A DNA stretch of 11,425 nt. Origin: JBCBKZ01 sp039026975 (lineage in GTDB: Bacteria > Bacteroidota > Bacteroidia > J057). The translations under genes and the position numbers were made by a program. The notes beneath the pieces are model-generated. The model did not search any database. It was not told the origin of the DNA and was given only the letters and a program-made list of their open reading frames with translations. Positions 7,351 through 11,425 of the stretch are shown here, in pieces. The stretch lies in assembly GCA_039026975.1 (NCBI GenBank), contig JBCCLI010000201.1, forward strand, positions 1 through 11,425, in the 5' to 3' direction. Within the stretch, counting starts at the first letter, position 1. The number at the start of each line of letters is the position of its first letter.

Positions 7351-8412
7351 ATGAAGGAATCTGTCTCTTTACAGAAGAAGTTATTGACATTTGCGCTCAT
7401 TTCCTCGCCGCTCATTGCTTTATTTAGCTTCCTTCCCCTGATCTTATTATTCGAGACACTTATTTCCCAGACTGATTTTTCCCTTCAAAGGCCTATCACT
7501 GATATAGGATTATTAGGGAGATTTGTGGGGGGTATATTTGCCGTTAGCATTAGCGTGTTCATCATTTGGCTGATCAACATTAGCTTGCTGAATATTTTTC
7601 AGAAAAGGCAGCTATCTCAATTCCGGCTGTTAAGATATCTTGTATCCTATATTTTCTCCCTCAGTTTCATAGGTCTGATTTTACTCATTCGGTCTCAATT
7701 TGTCTCCACCCCTATGGATATAGGGTATATTAAGTATTATCCCATTGTAGGAGGGCTGGCCAATACCACCTTCATCTTAATTCTCATAGATCTACTGGTA
7801 AATCAACAAGCCAGGTCAGAACTGGAACTGGAAAAGGCCCAATTAGAGATCAGTAATCTGGTAGCCCGACAAGAACAACTTAAGCAGCAAATTCATCCCC
7901 ACTTCTTATTTAATTCTCTGAGCACCATGGGGTCTTTAATTAAAAGAGAACCAAATGAAGCATACGTGTATGTAAATAAGCTAGCAGGCTTTCTACGGAA
8001 TTCACTTACTATGGCCCAGGAAGATCTGGTATCCGTCAACAAAGAGTTATCCTACTTTGAAGCCTATATGCAGCTTCAGAAAACCCGCTTTGGAACAGCC
8101 ATCTCCTATGAGGTTAGCTTATCGGAAGCTACTCGCACCCTGGGGAAACTCCCAGTATTTACGCTTCAACTATTAGGAGAAAATGCCATTAAGCACAATG
8201 CTTTCTCCACAGAGACTCCCCTTACTTTACTCATAGAAGAAAAAGATGGCTGCATATGGGTGAGTAACAATGTTATTCCCAAATATAGTACTGAAGAGAC
8301 CACCCAAGTAGGCCTGATGAACTTATCTAATCGGTATGTAATATTGGGGTCTTCTCCTCCGAAAATTCTTGAGTTGGATAGGCAGTTTTCAGTCATTCTC
8401 AACATCCTCTAA
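7351..8412 (+). CDS. LytS-type sensor histidine kinase (His_kinase family, four TM)
   Basis: This 353-residue inner-membrane kinase should autophosphorylate and pass phosphate to the LytTR regulator that starts 2 bases after its stop. Four hydrophobic helices are visible (about 13-37, 57-82, 93-113 and 129-150) with no separate periplasmic sensor domain. A charged coiled-coil linker follows (about 151-180). The His_kinase motif QQIHPHFLFNSL (179-190) has the conserved His at 184, the residue before FLFN, and an extra His at 182. The ATPase domain shows the N box LLGENAIKHN (274-283). The later glycine boxes are reduced to VSNN (304-307) and VGLMNLSNRY (320-329), as is usual in this family in Bacteroidota. 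The stimulus is unknown; such kinases without a sensor domain may sense the membrane itself. ATG 7351 is preferred because TM1 begins soon after it. Confidence 0.93.
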   Translation: MKESVSLQKKLLTFALISSPLIALFSFLPLILLFETLISQTDFSLQRPITDIGLLGRFVGGIFAVSISVFIIWLINISLLNIFQKRQLSQFRLLRYLVSYIFSLSFIGLILLIRSQFVSTPMDIGYIKYYPIVGGLANTTFILILIDLLVNQQARSELELEKAQLEISNLVARQEQLKQQIHPHFLFNSLSTMGSLIKREPNEAYVYVNKLAGFLRNSLTMAQEDLVSVNKELSYFEAYMQLQKTRFGTAISYEVSLSEATRTLGKLPVFTLQLLGENAIKHNAFSTETPLTLLIEEKDGCIWVSNNVIPKYSTEETTQVGLMNLSNRYVILGSSPPKILELDRQFSVILNIL

Positions 8413-8414
8413 GT

Positions 8415-9176
8415 ATGAAAATCATTATCATAGAAGATGAATCTCTTCTAGTGGAAGAGTTAGCAGATATCATCAGAGGAATAGATACCCAGATCCAAAT
8501 TATTAAGACCCTGAGTAGCGTACAGGAATCCCTTACTTACCTGGCCACGCATGATATGCCTGATCTTTTCTTCTCAGATATTCAGCTTCCTGATGGACTG
8601 AGCTTTGATATATTCAGACAAATTAACCTACAAGTCCCTGTAGTATTTTGTACAGCTTATGACCAGTATGCCCTGGATGCATTCAAATTTAATGGAATTG
8701 ACTATGTCCTAAAGCCCTTTAATGCAACAGAGATAGCCCGTACCTTGGATAAATACCATACCTTCTTTCAGCAAGACAGTCTTAACGCTATCGATTACAG
8801 TCAGTTACTACAGCTAGTAGAGACATATCCACAAAAAGGGAGTGGCACCTTACTCATCCATCAGGGGGAGACAATCTTACCCATCAAAATCAGACAGGTA
8901 GCCATTGTGGCCCTGGAGAATGGTATTACCTACCTATACACCTTTGACCTGAAGCGCTATCCTATCTCCTACACCATAGAAACCCTAAAGAATATGCTTG
9001 GAAGCCGATTCTTTAGGGTAAACCGACAGTACCTTATTAGTAGAGATGCCGTCTTGGAGGTAAAGCACTATTTTGCCAGGAAGCTTCTCATCATACCTAC
9101 CCTTTCATTTGAGGGAAAACTCCTTGTCAGTAAGGCTAGGTCTACTGATTTCCTGGACTGGCTACAGTCCGAATAG
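8415..9176 (+). CDS. LytTR-family response regulator
   Basis: This 253-residue cytoplasmic transcription factor is the evident partner of the LytS-type kinase. The receiver domain (1 to about 118) has the acidic pocket E7/D8, phospho-acceptor D55 (SDIQLPDG), T80 and K100 followed by P101, all intact. The LytTR DNA-binding domain occupies about 143-252, with the characteristic RFFRVNRQYLIS (198-209) and VSKARSTDFLDWL (238-250) segments. LytTR proteins usually bind paired imperfect repeats about one helical turn apart and regulate neighbouring genes, so the AraC, Kelch and DUF4907 genes downstream are plausible targets (inference). The 2-base gap to the kinase implies co-translation. No cognate repeat pair could be identified confidently by eye. 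Confidence 0.95.
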   Translation: MKIIIIEDESLLVEELADIIRGIDTQIQIIKTLSSVQESLTYLATHDMPDLFFSDIQLPDGLSFDIFRQINLQVPVVFCTAYDQYALDAFKFNGIDYVLKPFNATEIARTLDKYHTFFQQDSLNAIDYSQLLQLVETYPQKGSGTLLIHQGETILPIKIRQVAIVALENGITYLYTFDLKRYPISYTIETLKNMLGSRFFRVNRQYLISRDAVLEVKHYFARKLLIIPTLSFEGKLLVSKARSTDFLDWLQSE

Positions 9177-9391
9177 TGTTAAGATTTTCTTAAAAATTCC
9201 CCTCCCTTCTTTCCCCTCCACTGCTAGCTGTAGACACTAAGCTGCCCTAGTGCCTGTTTCAAGGGGAATATTGTCCAATTCAGTTCGAATTTTCCCTAGT
9301 CTTTGGCTGTTCTTTTAAATCTTAGCCTCAGGAAGAATAGAAACATTGGGAATAAGAGTATCTCCTTGAATGTCCAAGGGGTATCAAGTCC
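9177..9391. other. Spacer between the response regulator and the AraC gene
   Basis: This 215-base spacer opens with a small perfect hairpin directly after the regulator's stop: TTAAGA/TCTTAA (9179-9193, 3-base loop), without a following T-run. A pyrimidine-rich tract follows (about 9197-9219), then a CACTA/TAGTG inverted pair (9235-9252), then TTCAAGGGGAA (9258-9268). The last recurs before the Kelch gene. ATTCCCC (9196-9202) is complementary to GGGGAAT (9263-9269). A purine run AAGGGG (9376-9381) lies 10 bases before the first AraC ATG and could act as a ribosome-binding site. An independent AraC promoter is likely here, but none matches the consensus exactly. Confidence 0.4.
9258..9268 (+). 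repeat. Shared 11-mer TTCAAGGGGAA, copy 1
   Basis: This word occurs identically in the spacer before the Kelch gene (10050-10060). Copy 1 is 134 bases before the first AraC ATG. A related word, CCAAGGGGTAT, is found at 9374-9384. The recurrence suggests a regulator site shared by the AraC and Kelch genes, but the role is unproven. Confidence 0.3.
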
Positions 9392-10018
9392 ATGTTAGAG
9401 AGTGGGCTTCTTACTGTCAATAATCATCACTTATCAAACCAAACTATAATGTATCAGGAAATTCTGTTAAGCTTTTCTCCCTATTTATTTGTTGCTGGCT
9501 TAGTAGTAGGATTTTTAGTGGGCTACCTCAGCCAAAGACCCATTTCTTCTCTGTCTCCTTTGCTAGCCATTCCAGCCGTTACTTCCTCTTTAGTAGCTCA
9601 AAAGCCTTCCGAAAGAACTCGCTACCAATCCTTCCATTTACCTGAGGAGAGAAAGACCCAATACCTACAAGAAATCTTGAGGTTGATAGAGAACGAAAAG
9701 GTATATAGAAGCCATGAGATAAGTCTGGTAAAACTTTCTGAAAAAATGTCTATTCCTCCTAGGTACATCTCCCAGATCATCAATGAAAAGTGCGAGGTCA
9801 GCTTCACAGAATTTATCAACCAGTACAGAATCAAAGAGGCTAAGGAAATTTTGTTGGACCCTGACTACTTAAAATTCTCTATATCAGGCATTGCCTCAGA
9901 GGTGGGTTTCTCAAGTAGGCAGTCTTTTCATCAAGCATTTAAACGTTTCACAGGCACCACTCCGGCTAAGTTTAGAGAAAGCTGTCAAGATTCAAGAATA
10001 CCTACATATTCCTCTTAA
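9392..10018 (+). CDS. Membrane-tethered AraC-family transcriptional regulator
   Basis: This 208-residue protein has one hydrophobic helix (about 24-46, ending GFLVGYLSQR) and a low-complexity Ser/Pro/Ala linker (about 47-75). A complete AraC HTH domain follows (about 86-195), with the first helix-turn-helix around LVKLSEKMSIPPRYISQII (112-130) and the second around ISGIASEVGFSSRQSFHQAF (164-183), then TGTTPAKFR (187-195). The HTH resembles that of Bacteroidota regulators with a seven-TM sensor domain, yet here only one TM remains and no ligand domain is visible. Arg49 just after the helix predicts N-out/C-in topology, placing the HTH in the cytoplasm. Two starts are possible: ATG 9392, with AAGGGG 10 bases upstream, or Met20 (ATG 9449), which puts the TM almost at the N-terminus. 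It is co-oriented with the LytS/LytTR pair and lies 68 bases before the Kelch gene, its likely target or partner. Confidence 0.87.
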   Translation: MLESGLLTVNNHHLSNQTIMYQEILLSFSPYLFVAGLVVGFLVGYLSQRPISSLSPLLAIPAVTSSLVAQKPSERTRYQSFHLPEERKTQYLQEILRLIENEKVYRSHEISLVKLSEKMSIPPRYISQIINEKCEVSFTEFINQYRIKEAKEILLDPDYLKFSISGIASEVGFSSRQSFHQAFKRFTGTTPAKFRESCQDSRIPTYSS

Positions 10019-10086
10019 AAATCCATTTCCCACTCCCATTTATCTCCCGTTCAAGGGGAAATCGATAATCACAAATAACTGATCAA
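10019..10086. other. Spacer before the Kelch gene with inverted repeat
   Basis: This 68-base spacer is mostly a pyrimidine tract followed by the shared word TTCAAGGGGAA. ATTTCCC (10025-10031) and GGGAAAT (10056-10062) form a perfect 7-base inverted repeat with a 24-base loop, which could fold in RNA as a leader hairpin or mark a binding site. No -7 box consensus is present, so the Kelch gene is probably transcribed with the AraC gene or from a promoter needing an activator. Confidence 0.4.
10050..10060 (+). repeat. Shared 11-mer TTCAAGGGGAA, copy 2
   Basis: This is identical to 9258-9268 and lies 26 bases before the Kelch ATG at 10087. It forms part of the right arm of the inverted repeat in this spacer. 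It is too far from the ATG to be a ribosome-binding site. Confidence 0.3.
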
Positions 10087-11109
10087 ATGATGATGCAATT
10101 AACACGAACAGGGATAAGAGCGAGCATATGCCTGGGCCTTACTCTCTTTATGGCATCCTTCACTGGCTGTGAGGAGGATGAATCTATAGACCCCTTAGGT
10201 AACTGGCTGGAACTCTCAGACTTTGAAGGCATCCCCCGAACTGATGCTGCCTCCTTCCAGATAGGGGATAAAGGCTATGTGGTGGGGGGATATGACGGCT
10301 TTGACAGGCTGAAGGATGTATGGGAGTATGATCCTGTGCGAGACTTTTGGGTACAGAAAGCTGATTTACCCGGGGTGGAAAGAAACTCTGCAGTAGGTTT
10401 TTCCATAGGAAACACAGGATACATAGGAACAGGCTATGATGGAAAAAATGAACTGAAGGATTTCTGGGCTTTCAATCCAGACTCTAATACATGGGTAGCC
10501 AAGGCTAATTTTGGTGGATCTGCCAGATATGGGGCGGTAGGCTTTTCTCTACAGGGGAAAGGATACATAGCTACCGGTTATGACGGTAATAACCTCAAGG
10601 ATATGTGGGAGTATGATCCTGCTGCTGATACATGGACCCAGCAAGTAAGTGTAGGAGGATCTAAGCGAGTAGATGGATTTGCCTTTATCCTGAATGACAG
10701 AGCCTATGTAGGTGGAGGAAGAAATAATGGAGTATATGAAGATGACTTCTGGGAATATGATCCCGGACAGAAAATCTGGAACCGCAAAGCTGACTTAGTC
10801 AATGATGAAGATGATGGCATAGATGACTATAACATAGTGAGAGGCAATGCCATCAGTTTTGCAACTACGGCAAAAGGATACATAGGCTTGGGCTTCAATG
10901 GAGGGAATCAGACGGATGTATGGGAGTATGATCCCGGTTTAGACTATTGGATAGAAAAGACTGATTTCGAGGGAGTTTCCAGAAACGGTGCCTTAGCCTT
11001 TGTCTTTAATGATAATGGATATATTCTCACTGGTACCAGTGGGGGCACCTCTGCCTTTGATGACGTATGGCTCTTTGAACCCTTTATTGAGAATAATGAA
11101 GATGATTAA
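10087..11109 (+). CDS. Kelch-repeat beta-propeller lipoprotein, predicted surface-exposed
   Basis: This 340-residue protein begins MMMQLTRTGIR, a hydrophobic helix (about 12-26) and a lipobox-like FTGC, with Cys28 the likely lipid-accepting residue (Phe at -3 is not ideal). Cys28 is followed by EEDE; acidic residues right after the Cys form the surface-export signal known in Bacteroidota lipoproteins. Six Kelch blades are visible, each with a GYxxxG-type core (63-68, 111-116, 159-164, 206-211, 264-269 and 311-316) and later FW/VW and D-x-W motifs, for example DVWEYDP. This gives one complete six-bladed propeller. Blade 4 ends in an acidic insert (NDEDDGIDDYN, 239-249). No C-terminal T9SS sorting domain is seen; the C-terminus ends in acidic residues just after blade 6. 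Propellers of this kind bind proteins or glycans; the ligand is unknown. Three ATGs in a row make the exact start uncertain by two residues. The stop overlaps the next start by 8 bases. Confidence 0.9.
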   Translation: MMMQLTRTGIRASICLGLTLFMASFTGCEEDESIDPLGNWLELSDFEGIPRTDAASFQIGDKGYVVGGYDGFDRLKDVWEYDPVRDFWVQKADLPGVERNSAVGFSIGNTGYIGTGYDGKNELKDFWAFNPDSNTWVAKANFGGSARYGAVGFSLQGKGYIATGYDGNNLKDMWEYDPAADTWTQQVSVGGSKRVDGFAFILNDRAYVGGGRNNGVYEDDFWEYDPGQKIWNRKADLVNDEDDGIDDYNIVRGNAISFATTAKGYIGLGFNGGNQTDVWEYDPGLDYWIEKTDFEGVSRNGALAFVFNDNGYILTGTSGGTSAFDDVWLFEPFIENNEDD

Positions 11110-11425
11110 GAATAAAGGAGGGGTCATTTTCCTGATAGGGTTCATAGGCATAAGCCTTTTATGGACTCATACCTATCGTACTGCCAGTCCACCAGCGCGT
11201 CTGGAAGTAGTACCCATGGAAGTAGCAGGAGGTTGGGGGTATTCCATCATGCTAGACGGAAAGGCCATCATCATCCAGGACGTAATCCCGGCTATATCAG
11301 GTAGATATGCCTTCACCCGGGAAAAAGATGCACTAGCCGTAGGCAACTGGGTTTGCACCCAAATAGCAGGAGGTAGGTCGCCCTCCGTGAGTCCAGAAAT
11401 AGTAACCCATCTGTTAGAAAATCCC
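11102..11425 (+). CDS. DUF4907 family protein (partial, runs off the window)
   Basis: The frame opens with ATG at 11102, inside the end of the Kelch gene (8-base overlap, ATGATTAA), and stays open for 108 codons to the last base. Residues 7-21 form a hydrophobic helix, probably a signal peptide or anchor, so the rest is periplasmic or exported. Residues 34-105 match what I know of the DUF4907 family: GGWGYSIMLDGK (43-54), then an IIIQDVIPAISG segment (56-67), an F-T-x-x-x-D-A-L motif (71-78) and PSVSPEIV (94-101). The family is about 100 residues, so the stop should fall soon after the window ends. Function is unknown. The overlap with the Kelch gene implies translational coupling and that the two proteins work together. 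The call rests on recalled family motifs. Confidence 0.8.
   Translation, partial: MIKNKGGVIFLIGFIGISLLWTHTYRTASPPARLEVVPMEVAGGWGYSIMLDGKAIIIQDVIPAISGRYAFTREKDALAVGNWVCTQIAGGRSPSVSPEIVTHLLENP

Noticed and set aside
8223..8340. Missing DxGxG glycine box in the kinase ATPase domain, considered as a sign of a dead kinase.
   Set aside because: Replacement by a V-x-N-N motif and a G-L-x-N-L-x-x-R-Y segment is normal for LytS-type kinases in Bacteroidota.
8166..8405. Antisense open frame of 79 codons opposite the kinase ATPase domain, and similar ones at 1053-1253, 4732-4956, 5157-5402 and 9622-9834.
   Set aside because: They lie opposite clear genes with conserved motifs, show no recognisable domain, and are expected by chance.
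9179..9193. TTAAGA/TCTTAA hairpin right after the response regulator stop, considered as a terminator.
   Set aside because: The stem is A/T rich and is followed by A's and C's, not T's, so it does not look like an intrinsic terminator.
9297..9305. Possible -7 box TAGTCTTTG for the AraC gene, with a TTG at 9271-9273 upstream.
   Set aside because: The internal spacing is three bases instead of two and the -33 to -7 gap is at the extreme of the range, so it was not listed as a promoter.
9188..10022. Second shared word TCTTAAAAAT in both spacers (9188-9197 and 10013-10022).
   Set aside because: The second copy spans the last codon and stop of the AraC gene and the word is very A/T rich, so chance is the simpler explanation.
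10301..10940. Near-identical DNA repeats around GGGAGTATGATCC at about 10322, 10607 and 10922.
   Set aside because: They encode the WEYDP step of successive Kelch blades and reflect the protein repeat, not a separate DNA element.

Overview
The window looks like chromosomal DNA from a member of the Bacteroidota, most likely a Cytophagales-type marine or soil bacterium. The support is a moderate GC content, weak or absent Shine-Dalgarno sequences, one exact Bacteroidota-type -7 promoter element (TAnnTTTG), and gene families typical of or frequent in the phylum: paired DUF3526 ABC-2 permeases, a LytS/LytTR pair, an AraC-type regulator with a membrane anchor, a Kelch lipoprotein with acidic residues right after the lipid-accepting Cys, and a DUF4907 protein. 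The genus cannot be named from the sequence alone. No rRNA, tRNA, CRISPR array, transposase, integrase or phage gene was seen.

Left half, minus strand (1-7202). Read in transcription order, a bifunctional alpha/beta hydrolase-OsmC protein (7202-5991) comes first. Then follows a compact three-gene ABC exporter: ATPase (5791-5099), DUF3526 permease (5058-3616) and a second DUF3526 permease (3612-2272), with gaps of 40 and 3 bases. Last comes a RecQ-family DNA helicase (2154-4). The exporter has its own good candidate promoter: a -7 box at 5897-5904 and a -33 TTG at 5925-5927. The -33 element lies inside a perfect 13-bp palindrome, so the operon is probably regulated by a palindrome-binding repressor.

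Right half, plus strand (7351-11425). A four-TM LytS-type sensor kinase (7351-8412) is followed after 2 bases by its LytTR response regulator (8415-9176). Next is a short AraC-family regulator tethered by a single N-terminal membrane helix (9392-10018). Then comes a surface-type Kelch-propeller lipoprotein (10087-11109), whose last bases overlap the start of a small DUF4907 protein (11102 to beyond the window end). The two intergenic spacers after the response regulator and after the AraC gene share an 11-base word (TTCAAGGGGAA).

Interpretation (inference). The left half is a housekeeping helicase plus a stress or detoxification enzyme and an exporter of unknown cargo. The right half reads as a signalling cassette (membrane kinase, DNA-binding regulator, second membrane-tethered DNA-binding regulator) next to an envelope module of a predicted surface propeller lipoprotein and a translationally coupled DUF4907 protein. 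This is the best candidate for a little-described system here, although each family is individually known and the link between the two parts rests only on co-orientation and adjacency.
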